Source of the DNA: Stratiolaelaps scimitus
Lineage: Eukaryota > Arthropoda > Arachnida > Mesostigmata > Laelapidae
Direction of reading: 5' to 3'
Length of the DNA stretch: 64,000 nt
NCBI GenBank assembly: GCA_019614645.1
Contig: JABWDB010000009.1
Coordinates: forward strand, 4,073,501-4,137,500
Shown here: one piece after another, positions 32,802-44,860 of the stretch
How positions within the stretch are numbered: position 1 is the stretch's first letter
How the letters are laid out: every line of letters begins with the position of its first letter
Position numbers and translations under genes: made by a program
The notes under the pieces: generated by a model
The model's input: only the letters and a program-made list of their open reading frames with translations
Told to the model about the DNA's origin: nothing
The model's database searches: none

Positions 32802-34535
32802 TTGTGAATTTGCGTAGCTTTGCGTTCGACTTGAGATAAAAAAAAAAAATTGTCCTACTTTGTGCCTTCATATGGATCACCATTTTCTTATTGGACAGCA
32901 GATACAGCCAGATGAAACTTGTGCTTCGATTTGAGATTGGTACTCGCACGTATATGTGTTACATATAGACAGTGCTGGGCAAATATATGTTCGTCCTTGC
33001 TCAAATTATCGATTCATTTCGTTAACGAGTATTATTGATTAGTAAACGTCGTCTTGTGTTGGTGCTTAGGCAAAAATCTGCTCTTTCCTCGCTTGCAGCG
33101 TTCTCCTCAATGCGTTGGACTGGAAGTAGCGGTTGATTCACCCACTGCCAGCCACTGACTCGCACTGACAGCTAATAGGGTTTAGACGTAGGGCTACATT
33201 GCACGTCTAGCCGTGTTTACGCTAAAATGACATGACAATACGTGCATATCGCATTTCGACGATTGCTGTGTTTACCGCATGCCAACCAGAGGCGTGTCGG
33301 TGTCGAAATGTCTCGATTGACTAAATGGCACGTTCGCAGAGAGTCCTACAAAAGGGACTGCTTTTTCTATGCATTCCGTGTGGCTATGGAAACGCCGAAA
33401 ATCCGTCTATTCGACTCGCCGCATTTGTAATGCGAAAATTTCGTTTTTACATTTTCGGCATTTGTTCTCTGTCGAGGGAGGGTGTGAGATGAGACGAGGC
33501 CTTCCAAGGCTGAAATGCTCCACGCTTCTTTGCGTTGTCCAAAACGAAGGCTGTGTACGGGCCGAGGTTGTTCTTCTAGCAACGGTTAGGGCTGAAGATT
33601 TTTCATGTTGGCAATGCGAAACGCAGTAGCCGGCCGCCTCCTCAAGGGCTACCACATATCGGAGAAAAACACTCCATTGTTCATTTTCATAGGAGTACAA
33701 AGCTAGAACACGCACACACACACACAGAGACGCTGCCATACATTGTGGTGCCACTTTCTGACGCTTCAACAATTCTGCTTTCATTTTACTTTTGTGGCAC
33801 TGCTACAAGATTCCCACATGTTTTGCGATGAACACGCTTGTTGCAGGGTGCACTAGCCGCCGTAGATGAACTGGTTTCGTCTGTGGGAAGGCTGTTGGGT
33901 TGCAAAAGCAGTGTCCAGAATGCATTCGAGCAACGCGAGCTATACGGATATGCACGAGTTCGCGAATCGTTGAAAAAATCCCGGTCATGGTGATCCCGGT
34001 CTGCCGAAATGTTAATTATGGATAGTAACAGTGTCGTACCTCGAGTGTCTATATATATATATGCATAGTTAACGTTGCCACATATAGTGTCACCGTGCTG
34101 TTTCCCACCCATGAATATCAATCGTACACAAGGGGGAATTGGGGAAAACAATTTGCTTTTCCCCATAGAAATGTATCTACCATTATGAAGATATATGCAG
34201 GACAGTGTACAGTGCATTGGTTGCTTTGTCATTAGGTGAGTTCGATGTGCCTAGTCCGAAAGGTTTCTATATATATATATATAAAGGTTGACGTTGGCTA
34301 GGTTGACGTTTACCACACAGGTGTCGATTGCTGCGATTCTTATACGATGTTGTAGTGAAATCCTTCGCTTCGACACCTGGTTATTCGGTATCCGAATCAG
34401 ATACATCTATTCCTCACACATAATTACATAGGTCTACGATGGCGTTCGTTTTCCTTCCTCATTGTCCGTTGAAGAGGGGAGCGAGGGGCTATTGTCTTTT
34501 ATCGCTCTACCGTACGACAACTACAACTACTGCTC

Positions 34536-34811
34536 CTACTTCTCGGCGCAGCTCTGCCCATCTCCGTAGACAGGCAATATCCGAATCCACTTAGCCAGAG
34601 TGGTGGTGGTGGTGGCTGAGGCGCAGCCGCGTTGACTAGAACAGCTAAGGCTGCTGTCTGTTATTGCTGGATGGCTGCTGGGTAGAAACGTAGAGGGGAC
34701 TTGTCTTCGTCCCCCCCGCTTCGTCTCAGCTGCTCTCCCGTGGTTGTTGTCGGTTGCTGCTGCTCGTTCTGCCAGCAAAGCTTGCCAACGCTGTGCTTTC
34801 GCTATCTCCAT
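34536..34811 (-). CDS. candidate N-terminal coding exon, polar low-complexity protein
   Basis: The ATG at 34811 has an excellent context (AAAAGATGGAG). The 91-codon frame starts MEIAKAQRWQALLAERAAAT and continues Ser/Thr/Gln/Arg-rich and probably disordered, ending near a weak GTGGAT donor or at the TAG. The CpG-containing block immediately upstream (34850-36480) with a TATA-like TTTATTATATATC at about 34855-34880 would be its promoter and leader. Such N-termini occur in regulatory proteins, but nothing specific is recognised. Confidence 0.38.
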   Translation of the reverse strand: MEIAKAQRWQALLAERAAATDNNHGRAAETKRGGRRQVPSTFLPSSHPAITDSSLSCSSQRGCASATTTTTLAKWIRILPVYGDGQSCAEK

Positions 34812-34849
34812 CTTTTCCCGGCTGAGCGCAAGCGGGCGGACCGTGTCTA

Positions 34850-36480
34850 TAGATAATACCGTTCCGATATATAATAAACGGCGCGATACGGCCCGCGCGC
34901 AAAGGAAAACGCGAGACAGATAACTGTCGGGTCGCGGACTAGTGGAAGGGTCGAGTCGGAGGGAACGACGACAATCAGAAGGGGAAATTGGGGTTCTGGA
35001 GCTCTCCTGAGGGGTTCTGGGGCAACGGCGGGGATGCCAGACGAGTCAGCGGCGGTTGACGGGACTCCGCAGTGAGCAAACGAGCCAGCGGCGGTGATGG
35101 TGAACTATAGGGCTTTGGTAGACGCAAGACCTGACGGAGACGGTATCATGTGGACGAGACTAGCATCACCGTCAGAAGGGAAGGACATGGACACGTAAAT
35201 GCCTGCGGGATCTTCGGCGTTGCCCATGCTCGCCTCGATGGCTGGCTGTCTGCCTGCCGGCCGGGGGCGGCCAACGTAGCCTCAGCCTAGGTCCTTCAGC
35301 TTCCTTTCAGGATAACGACCATACGAGGAGGGGCAGGAGGTCTACGAACGTCTGTCCGGTTGCACGTCGCATCAGGCGGTCGGGGGGGGACGGACAAGCA
35401 GGCGCACATAGAGACCGACGCTGCTTGAGCTGCAAACAGCCGAGACACCCATCGTCGATCGATGCCTGTCACTACGCTGTCTTCTATACACTGTTGGCGC
35501 GAGTGGGGCCAGTGGTCGGAACAGTCGTAGTGGAGTGGTAAAAAGGGAGCGATACGAGGAACCGCGCAGAGAGCGACGAGGGTCGTATGGCCGTGGGATG
35601 TCGAATGAACAGGGCACGGGGAAAAAGAAATGGGATGCGACTCCCTGGGAAGACTAAGACATCACGACCTCGGGACAAGGGCGGAGCGATGTGGACAACG
35701 ACGAAGCAACGAAAGTAAAAGTGCGCTGCGTTCGAGTGACGAGCCACGTTTTTGTAGTAATAGCAGAACTAGCAGAAGGAGGAGCATTTTGGCGGCGTCA
35801 CTGTTATGCTTCCATTGCTGATTGATGAACAGAACGCTGCTGTTGCTGGAAAAGTGCCACGTAACCGAACGGGAGTAAAACGACCACGGCGACGAATGGG
35901 CTGAGCGGTACCTCACCAGCACTGCACATTAGACGATACCGCAACGGTATAGCAGAAGGGCGGCTTAGGAGAGGTGAGGAATACTTTGTACGGAACGACA
36001 GCCGTTCATCCAGACCAATGGTGGGAAAACGCCAGAGGAGGCAGGCCGAACAAATAGACAAAGATGCTTCGTCGAGGGAAACAACCGCCTAGAGCTGCGA
36101 GGCAGGCAAGGGAATAAGCTATCGCTGTTTGACTAATAGGCGTTCCTGGCATCCGGGGTAAAGGCAGTCCACCAGCAAGGCAGAGGAGAACATGGATGCT
36201 AGTGGAACGAGTGGGAGTGTAGACGCAGAGCGATGCTCGGACACAGACCACATGCGTTTGGCAACTTGTCATTTGCCAAAAGTGAGCGCTTCTCTTCTCT
36301 CGTAACGCTCCACATTCAAGCAATGATATAAGACTATCGGAAGTTCGGAGATCAGATCCGACTAATGCGAACAGGAGGCCCAATCCAGACTTTGCCGTAA
36401 GTGGTAAAAACGAACTGTATCAATCGAGCGCAACTAGGGCGGCACGTTAAGATGATTGGGTGCGAGGAGCTGAAGTGAGA
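34850..36480 (-). promoter_or_regulatory. possible CpG-rich promoter/leader block of the minus-strand gene
   Basis: The plus strand is G/A-rich with many CpG steps, in contrast to the AT-rich flanks. It ends just upstream of the strong minus-strand ATG at 34811. Long stopless frames here (for example 36006-36383, minus) have no motif and are best explained by composition. Confidence 0.3.
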
Positions 36481-37228
36481 AGTGAGAAATGAGAAAATTA
36501 ATATACCTCGTGGATTTCAGGGATCTGCTTGGAGTAATTAACCTTGGCATTAACAGGTAAGGGACGTTTTCTGTTCAGCCGTCTTTTGCTCGAGCGAGTC
36601 TCAAGGTACTCTGGTGTTTCTCGATTTAATTGCATATCTTATATTTACTCCGCCCTCGAAGCTATTGCGATAAGTAACGCTTGATGCTAGCTCTGTTGAA
36701 ACACGTTTCGTTTCGACCTGCATATATGGGGTAATCGTTGACTAAATATGCTTAATGTTGCCCACCATGTAAATCTTGCTTCAGCGGAACGCGTTACAAT
36801 GTAGAACACGATTCGTCACGATATGTAACATAATAATACTTCAAGCAGGGTGTTGTCACGCGTGTTCCCACAGTGTGTGGGTTTGTCCGCATGGCAACAC
36901 CCTTTCTTTAAAAAAAGTGACAGTAATGTCTTTCAGCATCGCAAGATCGTCGTTAACGCACCCTCTTGTGGCTGGCATCATCACACGTGTCGCACAGGCC
37001 GAACGAAGTTAGTTTTAAGGGCCACTCCTTGTCACAGCGGCTCTATGGATGACGATCTGCCTACGTTCTGAGGGGTAGTGTTGATCAGCCTTTGCAACCA
37101 CAGTGGGTAGCCGCAATGCCCGGTGTCGACAACGTAGCCTGATCAACATAAAATGGTAGTCGCACCATCATGGTATGAGCCCCCAATGACAATAAGGGTG
37201 TCCAACAATGTTTAGTTGCCCTTGAACA

Positions 37229-37579
37229 ATGGAAGTCTTTCTGTGTTCTGCCTGCTCTGCCGTTCGATTGTCTTACCCAGGCGCATCTGCTAGTGTCCAT
37301 TGCAGCGACGTCTCGTTTCGCCTCGCCCGAGATACTTGGTCAGTATGCTTGTTTAACCAGTACAAGCCACTGACTCCGTGGTCGCTGTCGTTTTTCGCTG
37401 TGCTAGTAGACATATTGCCAGTTAATAGCCATAGTCATTGGTGGCAGGAACACCTATCGCTGCAGCTAAGCCCTAACCCACCACCGACGTGCACTGCCGG
37501 GACAGTGTTACCGCGAGCAGCAGCATCATCAGCTACCGCTGCTGTCGCAGAATCAACCGTCGGGGGACGTCGGGCCTAG
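37229..37579 (+). CDS. candidate ATG-initiated frame, unknown protein
   Basis: The ATG has a strong context (ACAATGG). The 116-codon product starts MEVFLCSACSAVRLSYPGAS, which could be a weak signal peptide, and ends in an Ala/Thr-rich tail. The region is GC-rich and stop-poor, so chance is a real alternative. Confidence 0.27.
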   Translation: MEVFLCSACSAVRLSYPGASASVHCSDVSFRLARDTWSVCLFNQYKPLTPWSLSFFAVLVDILPVNSHSHWWQEHLSLQLSPNPPPTCTAGTVLPRAAASSATAAVAESTVGGRRA

Positions 37580-37625
37580 GTTTTCCTTAGGTGTTCCCTT
37601 TCGCATATCATCGGAAAGTATACGT

Positions 37626-38216
37626 ATGCCTTCACACTTGTGCCATCTTAGTATAAGCCGCATTGTCACTCGCGTCAGACAGAGACCACTTCGTCTTCTC
37701 TCGACGGACGGCTCTCCTATGCCGAAAGGGCTGGTCGAGGCAAGCGAAGTGGGGCTCCGAGCTTGGGGTCAAACGAGTTCCTCCCCACGCCACTGGGGCG
37801 CGGCTCTTCTCGGTCGACCACTCACCCACTGTTCAGCACACTTTGTCGTCGAAGCTCTTTGCGCCGAAGTCGGCTCCGTCCGGCCACTGGGTCTGCGGTC
37901 ATTTCGCCCGCCTTCAGTCGCCACCGACGACGAGGGCTACCACTCACCGTACCGCTTTTGTGTTCATGGGAAGGTGCCAATGGGAAGTCATTGCAACGTG
38001 ATGCTAATCGGACGGAATAACGCGATTTGCGATGGTCTTACGAGCGAGCCCTGTCACAACCCGCTTCTTCGGCCTCGTCCGAGGCGGGCAGCCACTTCGT
38101 TCCTCATCCTGGTGGCGAGGCCTGTTGAAAGCCGGGATCAGGTGCCCACCGCCCCCAAAGCTTCTGCCACTTGGTCAGCCTCCAGTGGAACGTATCCCCT
38201 CAGGGATATCGGATAG
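37626..38216 (+). CDS. 196-codon open frame, uncertain
   Basis: A plus-strand ATG frame of 196 codons follows 47 bp after the previous frame. It is Arg/Pro/Ser-rich with a more ordered middle (DEGYHSPYRFCVHGKVPMGS, then NVMLIGRNNAICDG). Two other frames over the same bases are also long, as expected in CpG-rich sequence. No family recognised. Confidence 0.27.
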   Translation: MPSHLCHLSISRIVTRVRQRPLRLLSTDGSPMPKGLVEASEVGLRAWGQTSSSPRHWGAALLGRPLTHCSAHFVVEALCAEVGSVRPLGLRSFRPPSVATDDEGYHSPYRFCVHGKVPMGSHCNVMLIGRNNAICDGLTSEPCHNPLLRPRPRRAATSFLILVARPVESRDQVPTAPKASATWSASSGTYPLRDIG

Positions 38217-39614
38217 GGCAGGGGGCGGGACGAAGGGAATGATGCGCGAAGGCGAGGCTCAACGATCGACTGGATAAGGAGCAAAAAGTGATAAAAGGCT
38301 GCCCGAGCAAGCGACCGTCTGGCCGACCGCCAATGATAGTGCACTGAAAAGCAGAAGAAGAAGAAGAAGTTCGTTTAGGTCAACATTATTTAGGCATCAA
38401 TGAGGGACAAGAGAATGGGGGCGATCGCGAGACTCTCGCGTCAAAAACGATAGCTAGCCGTCCCTCGCGCGCTACCTCAGTCATATCCGAAACATGGCGG
38501 CCCAAGGCTGCCGAGGCTGTTTAGCGACTTGTGCGGACACCTGTCGGGGTAGAGTGGCCATCGCGAGCGAAGAGACCCGTGACAGCAAAAGGAAATCAGG
38601 ACACAATATGGGACCGAACGCTGATAGCAAAGATTGACACTATAAGATGACTTGAGAGACGGCGGAAGCGGGGGGAGATGGTGTTATGGCTTCGATCGAC
38701 GGAAATCACAAGTTGCAACCGGTACAGACAGGCATATGCAGCCGAGATGGCAACATACCTGATATTGATTATCGCTGGTATTATTGCTATTATCATTAAT
38801 AGCAAATTGCTGATGGCTACAAGGTATAAGAACGAAATATAAAAATTTGGCGATCTCAAGTGGGAGTCAGGTAGAATATCCGTAATAGAAATTACACGGG
38901 AATAGTGCACAGAGGACCACGCTCGAGGCTGAGTGAACGCCAACCGTCTACGAAGATTTTCTTGTATTTTTAGCTGATCGGCGGACGAACAACTTGAATT
39001 TATGTTAACTCTACAATGTTCGACTGAATCACTTAATGACACAAATGGGAGAGAAGATATTCTATGATTCACTATTTTTGTCTAAGCTTTTATGTCATCC
39101 CGTCCAGTCAACTGCCGTTCGTTCAATCGCACGCAGTAAATAACATCCACTATTCATTACCCCGACAGTACATGGAGTTATTTTACAGTGTCCACTTAGT
39201 TCAACGCGGCTTCGCAATGAAGAGGCCAGGACAACGTGCTCTGTGTCTTGTAGACCTTCGATTTGAGATACTCAGTAGTGAAATTCGCCCGTCTACGAAA
39301 AGTGAGGCAGCGCTGCCTTCACGGGAACTTAGCTTGGCTTTCTCTCCACGGTATACTCGTATTACACTCTTGATTCATTAGACAGTCGTCTACTAATTAC
39401 CCCACCTCCCTCCGCCTCCGTGTCCTTTGTGGCTACAACATTTGCTCTCTGATGTGATGCAATCCGACCGGGCACATCGCCGGCAACGCCAACGCCGCTC
39501 GAACAGCCACAAAGGCAATGGCAGAGCAATTGGCGGTTTACGACTTCGATTCGACCGGATGGACAATGGCCTGCTCCCATTGGTGTACGTCCCGTAGTTT
39601 CCGCATGCCCACAG

Positions 39615-39825
39615 GGTCTACCCGTACGAGCCGTCATTGGACAATGAATATTTGCATACGGGACAAACGGCCCCACGAACTGCGGGGAACGGAGCAGATG
39701 TTCTATTTGTTCTTAGCCTATTTTCGCTATATGATGGTGCATCGTTCGAAAAAGTCGACCACATGTTGGAGAAGGGATACCGGCTCGTTTATATGCTTGT
39801 TTCAGCTATTCATGATCGATATTAA
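39615..39825 (+). CDS. candidate terminal exon, unknown protein
   Basis: The acceptor TTTCCGCATGCCCACAG (ending 39614) opens a frame in phase 2 entry: GTC TAC CCG and onward. The product reads VYPYEPSLDNEYLHTGQTAP, then a hydrophobic, helix-like DVLFVLSLFSLYDG and EKVDHMLEKGYRLVYMLVSA, and stops at TAA 39825. A rival frame (39518-39925) overlaps but is less convincing. No family recognised. Confidence 0.42.
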
Positions 39826-40093
39826 GTTCGCCGAGAAAGTTCCATCTCCCGGTTCTCGGGTGAAGGAGCAACCAGCGACGGCTCGAGTGATCAGACCGCT
39901 TAACTATCAGCTTGATTTTATATAGATTCGAATATAGATTTGTTGATTTGTCAATACAATCATTTCCGACTCGCGATAGCAAGACGTAAGAGTCACTAAG
40001 GGTACGGCCGGGTGTGAGATGTGTCGTTTTTCATATCGTTTTTCAAGTCGAATGAGTATAATTGACGGCCTATTGCTGCGCCGCAATTAAGAT

Positions 40094-40633
40094 TCAGTCT
40101 GACCCAGCGTCGAATTCGTGTTCAGCTTCACTCAGCGTTGATGTTGAGTTCATTTCGAGCTCGAAATAATTCCCTTCCTCGAGGATATTTGCCAACCCAT
40201 ACAAAATTATTTTCACCTCCCCTTGAAAGCAAAACACAACATTATTTCCTTTTCTTAGCCCTAGGGCACGGCCCCCTCCACCGACAGATAGCGACGTCTG
40301 TATCAGTCCAGCCCTTGGCGAGAACTCATGCACCCAGCGTTCATTCGTGTGCGGACAAGTAGCGAAATCGTTGAATCCGTTCTGAAAACATACGGGCAGG
40401 CACACCAGACAGGTAGACAGATGCGCATGCAAGCGCCTACGTTGAACCAGAACATCGCCTTGTAGAGCAGCACTCATCCCTCGAAGCCACTCGGATTCAG
40501 CCCCGCTGGACTGATTAAGCATACCCGCCTTGTGGTCCCGTGTTCCACCTTCGCGAGCCCAACTCGTCGTTTCGTTCCCAGCACTGCTCTCTATTGTTTC
40601 TCTTTTTATCAGAATATTCTCAGAAGCGGACAT
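40094..40633 (-). CDS. 179-codon ATG-initiated frame, unknown protein
   Basis: The ATG at 40633 has A at -3. The product starts MSASENILIKRETIESSAGN and ends in an acidic tail (STLSEAEHEFDAGSD). The middle contains a Cys-rich stretch (STCLVCLPVCFQNGF) whose DNA looks like a 59-nt intron (GTAGGC to GTTTTCAG), which would shift the frame. A strong plus-strand acceptor ends at 40612, inside this ORF's head. Length is only mildly significant in this composition. Not recognised. Confidence 0.33.
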   Translation of the reverse strand: MSASENILIKRETIESSAGNETTSWAREGGTRDHKAGMLNQSSGAESEWLRGMSAALQGDVLVQRRRLHAHLSTCLVCLPVCFQNGFNDFATCPHTNERWVHEFSPRAGLIQTSLSVGGGGRALGLRKGNNVVFCFQGEVKIILYGLANILEEGNYFELEMNSTSTLSEAEHEFDAGSD

Positions 40634-40740
40634 CGTCGCAGCGGACCCCGAGCGGGCAGTCGGACGCTGGATGAACGTACGGAGCTCGAAACGACAACCC
40701 GACGTATATGGGCATACATCAACGACAACTCATCCGAGCC
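40613..40740 (+). CDS. candidate internal exon with strong splice sites
   Basis: The acceptor (TATTGTTTCTCTTTTTATCAG, ending 40612) is excellent and the donor is GTAAGG (40741). Two of three frames are open across the 128 bp: one gives LDERTELETTTRRIWAYIND, the other AADPERAVGRWMNVRSSKRQ. The correct frame cannot be chosen without the neighbouring exons. Not recognised. Confidence 0.35.
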
Positions 40741-41498
40741 GTAAGGGACTAACAAGTGAAAGATAGACGGTGAACGTACAGGTCGTAGCTGCGGTCTTGT
40801 GAGAGGGATCCAGCCGCTTTCGCTGCGACCGCCACTGCAGCGCTGAGGACTCCTTCGTCAGGAAAGAGCACTGTTGCACACTGGCTCTTGCGGTAGTGGA
40901 GGCCGCGGTGATGGCGACAACTCGACTGCTCTTCGTCCTTTTGCAGTATGCTCCCACCCCGCCTCACTCTTTCTCTCGCCTTCTACATATATATATATAT
41001 ATATATATATCTCCCACTTTCTCTCAAACATTCTATCCTCGTTCTCCAAGTAGCTGAGAGCAGCGAAGCCGTGGGACGACCCTCGGACCAGACTCCCGCG
41101 CAGGAGAAAACGGCGAAAACAGCTCCACGCCACTATGGAGCTCACGTTCGCCTGTAGTGGTAAGCTATTCGTATAGAAAGCGTCATCGATCCCACCACCC
41201 CCTCCGCGCTGTTTTGGAGACAACAGCGCCGGCGTGATTAATGGCACGAGGCTGATCCTTTCAGTAACGCGCAACGTCGGCGAGCAAGGTGGCAAACCAT
41301 AATACTGTATCATACCACGCACGATTTCTGCAGGTGGTCAGGAAAGAGAGGAAACTACGTGGGCTCGACGTTGTAGTGAACTGAAGTAGCCTCGAAGCGA
41401 CTTCACTCAACGCAACTTTTGAGGATAGGGGTGTCGACCGCGAATTGAAAGTTGTCAAAAAAAGGGTCCTTTTTCATGGGTGACATGATGAGGCGTTC

Positions 41499-41756
41499 AT
41501 GGTTGCGGTGACGAATGCTGACGATAAAAACACCATGATGGCGAGAGACCTAATCGGAGAAGGTACCCGAGCGACTAACCCAGTGTGGTTAGGCCAAGAA
41601 CAGGCATGCTTTCGGAGTTTTCTCAACCGTGTGAGTAAAAATTATCAGAAAATAACTGCAGCTGAAGACATTCGTAATCGTCTGGTTACAGCCGACTCGA
41701 ATACAACTGCAAATATATTTGCGTTTCTTAGCAAAGCTGTATTTTCCTATACCTGA
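41499..41756 (+). CDS. candidate small protein or terminal exon
   Basis: An ATG at 41499 opens 85 codons to TGA. The composition is natural for a soluble helical protein (VWLGQEQACFRSFLNRVSKN, then YQKITAAEDIRNRLVTADSN, ending in a hydrophobic tail). No splice site or polyA signal is obvious nearby. No family recognised. Confidence 0.37.
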   Translation: MVAVTNADDKNTMMARDLIGEGTRATNPVWLGQEQACFRSFLNRVSKNYQKITAAEDIRNRLVTADSNTTANIFAFLSKAVFSYT

Positions 41757-42307
41757 AAAGCTGCACTGTATTGATTCGCAAGTTATAGTAAAATTTAATA
41801 TGTTTTCTTATGACACGAAATGATGCACGATGATTGATTGTTGATGACATTCACGCTTGCGCGTATGGCTTCTAAGGCCGCTGACTGATACAATACCGGT
41901 GTGAGTGCGTTTTGTGGTCGCAACTCGAAGGTCACTTGTAGATGGCGTTTTGGGGGGTTAGCGAGGACATTTGTCAATTATGAATCAGGAATGGGGAAGG
42001 AACCTAATCGAAATGGATCTAATATTCAATGTGGACAGAACAGGGCTTCGGCTATCATTTAGACGCTCGAATATTGGCGACGTTTGGTCTTCAGGCAAAC
42101 CGAGGCTGTTGCGAAGCAATTACGCTTAATTTGAGCCTAACCTCTAAGCTTTGATACTGTCAGCAATATAGGGAACAAATATAGGCTGACAAAAAATCGG
42201 AACGTGATAGACCTTCAGCACCCCCGCCCTTTTCTGTAAAATGAACCCACACTCTGACATAATGCAATCGTCAAATGCAGATCACATTGAGGATTTCTTC
42301 GCAATAG

Positions 42308-42386
42308 CTATATATATATATATATATATAGTATATATATATATATATATATACTATACTATATATATATACTATATATTATATAC
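42308..42386. repeat. AT microsatellite with internal palindromic interruptions
   Basis: About 80 bp of TA repeats broken by GTATAT and ATACTATACT steps; likely unstable. Confidence 0.9.
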
Positions 42387-42589
42387 GCAATAACATTGAA
42401 CCACGCTTGAGTTGCTTGATAGAGGTTATATTGCATTGACCTAATCGGTGGTTGAACAAAGCTAATCGCGAAAGCTCATACCTGCCTCGTCTACAGAGAC
42501 ACCCAATTGTGATCCATATTCTCACCATGACCCGCTAGCGCTTCACAGGAAATCGATAGACACAGTGTGCTTGCTTTAGAAGATTCGGT

Positions 42590-42690
42590 AAAGGTAAATA
42601 TTATATTGGTTCACATCGCGGCACTCGGGCCAGCGACCTCCGGCTTGCTACGCCATAGACTTAGCCGCCGTGCTGGTAGCAAGCAACAGC
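42590..42690 (-). mobile_element. degraded tRNA-derived SINE, tail-sharing with the copy at 45697
   Basis: On the minus strand a tRNA-like head (CACGGCGGCTAAGTCTATGG, then a B-box-like GGCCCGAGTGCC) is followed by an AT-rich spacer and the tail TTTACCTTTACC (42587-42598). The same tail unit ends the plus-strand SINE at 45834. The body between head and tail is shorter here. Assignment to the same family rests on the tail and the head layout. Confidence 0.5.
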
Positions 42691-42884
42691 AGTTTTAGTC
42701 CGCTTTTAGTAGTACCAATTAATCAATCTCTCAATTTAGTGTGAGAAACTGAGAATAATCAGGTTTAATAACAACGCCTGTTTTGTGCTATTGGAAAATA
42801 TCTCGTGAGCTTATGTGTCGCAGGCGACCCATCTGCACGAGGGACATCGGGTAACATATTTGTGTGAATATGTGTAAATATTAA

Positions 42885-43223
42885 TCAGCAGAAAGTTAGT
42901 GATATATTCGTCACTGGTTGGTGGACAGTTTTTTCCAAAAAAAAAAAAATTGGATGATAGCTGGGCCTGTTCCCGACAATGTGTGTCACCAATGCGCACC
43001 CTGCCAATCGAAGCTCTGCTTGCTTGTCATCCGCCAAATAGGACAAAGCATGAGGTAAATTCTGGTCGCGTCCCATCTCAGTATCGACATTATCGAGAAT
43101 TTCCCTGTAATCCGCGATCACAGTTCCTCTAGAGGATCGACAGCACAGCGAGGATATTTTGAAGTGGTTCGACCCGGCGGTATTGATCTTTCTCTCGTTG
43201 TTATCAAAGACTGCCTCGCACAT
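42885..43223 (-). CDS. candidate 112-codon frame, unknown protein
   Basis: A true ATG at 43223 starts MCEAVFDNNERKINTAGSNH. The convincing part is the middle (IADYREILDNVDTEMGRDQN, then YLADDKQAELRLAG). The end of the frame translates a poly-A/T run into FFFLEKT and is unlikely to be coding; a donor near GCAGG|GTGCGC (about 43005) would end the exon before it. Not recognised. Confidence 0.37.
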   Translation of the reverse strand: MCEAVFDNNERKINTAGSNHFKISSLCCRSSRGTVIADYREILDNVDTEMGRDQNLPHALSYLADDKQAELRLAGCALVTHIVGNRPSYHPIFFFLEKTVHQPVTNISLTFC

Positions 43224-43256
43224 GTTGTATTTAGTATTTAACTTGTTCCGACTAGA

Positions 43257-43302
<46 letters not shown>

Positions 43303-43772
43303 GAGATAATTTGAACATGAACCTGTCCGTTTTTCCCATTACATTGTTGTCATGTATTTAAGGGCCATGATATCTGTTACATTTACGATATTGGTTGATT
43401 ATCGTTAACTGGCCTCCGGCATAAAACTCACTTTGGCATGAGAGTGATACAAGTTCTACAGGAGCACATTATCGTATAATTGCCTTTTACCAAATTGTTT
43501 TTTCTTCTCTCAAACCAACCATATCTTACTTTGTCCTATATTTATTATTTATTATCCGTTTAGTTATCGATGTTTGCCAACCCATCTGTACATGATTATA
43601 TTTTAGGTATAAGCTGGAGCAAACAGCAAGCCTGAGCTCTGTAATATTCACATGACCGATAAGTTGACTACATAAACCAACCTCCAACAGTTTGTGTTAC
43701 TGTCCCCGCCAGCTCGAAAAGTAGAAAATTGTTTATTTTCTTCTACCTTTTCATTTGTTTATTATACCTTAG

Positions 43773-43904
43773 CGAAGTACGAGTCTTTACCTACGCATAG
43801 TTCACGTCTGTCGAGGCGAACGGTGCACAAGAACTTGAATGCGAATATCTTGCAGCCACAGAACGTCTTTGACATCAAAAGCAACCTCCTCTTCCAAAGA
43901 AAGG
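43773..43904 (+). CDS. candidate internal exon behind a very strong acceptor
   Basis: The acceptor is preceded by more than 35 bases of pyrimidine-rich sequence (TTCTTCTACCTTTTCATTTG then TTTATTATACCTTAG, ending 43772). A 132-bp exon, symmetric in phase (1-1), ends at GTAACC. The product is basic and polar (THSSRLSRRTVHKNLNANIL, then QPQNVFDIKSNLLFQRK). Upstream and downstream partners are not identified. Not recognised. Confidence 0.42.
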
Positions 43905-44860
43905 GTAACCCTAACAAGGCCCACCCTCGGGCACGCACACGAAGCGCCTTGTGCTATACACGGGTCCATTCTTCATGCATGTACCACCGTACTCTTCTGA
44001 CATGCTACTCAACGGGAGCGGTTGTACAATCCACGTGGATCAGCTCAGCCGGTGCTCCTCCCCCCGCTCTCTGATGAAGGACACGCCATTGCATGAGCTA
44101 TTCTCGATGGCGTCAGGGGATTTGATGTCAGGTCTCACGACATTCCATATCGTATCCGTTCTCTCAATCTCCCCTCCCTCGCTTTCTCTATCTTTCTCAG
44201 CCTCATCGTACTCCGAATTCTCATCTTGTCTCGGGTCAGCTACAACTTAACTCGGGTTCTACGATCCCATCCCTCGCCCCACGCCCCCAACAACGCTGTG
44301 TATCCTCGCCTCCTACGTGCTCTAGTTAACCCAATTTGAGTTGTAGACAAATATGCAATCTGCATACCTGAAAGGGCTCGTGCCGCTAAAGAGATAAGGG
44401 ACTACATTCATTTCAATACGACTGCGACTGAGATAGAGAGAGAGAGAGTACTTACAGTTCTGTATCTATGTGGCAAGAGCTTTCCAACGGTGTTACCTTG
44501 GACGGGCTGTACGATCTGTAATGGGTGGGGCACAAGCAGCGTGACTCTCCCTAGCATACTTGAGATTCGGCAATAATATTTTATCTTGCTGAGGTTAGTG
44601 ATGGCGAAATCATAACCACCACGGTTAACAGCCGAAATCGCTGGCTCGAAAAGTAACAGCTGATTCGAAGCCAGCCAATCGGCCAGGGTTCACCAAGCTG
44701 TACAAAAAATAAAGCACACTTAACATTTGTTCTTATTTTTTCTTAAATCAGGCATGAAATGGACTGTTTGTGTACCTGCACTATATATAAACCTCTGATT
44801 GAAAAGTAGTGATAAAGTTGCTGCGGTCGTCGCTAATCGTTCGAAAGCGGAAATGCAACC

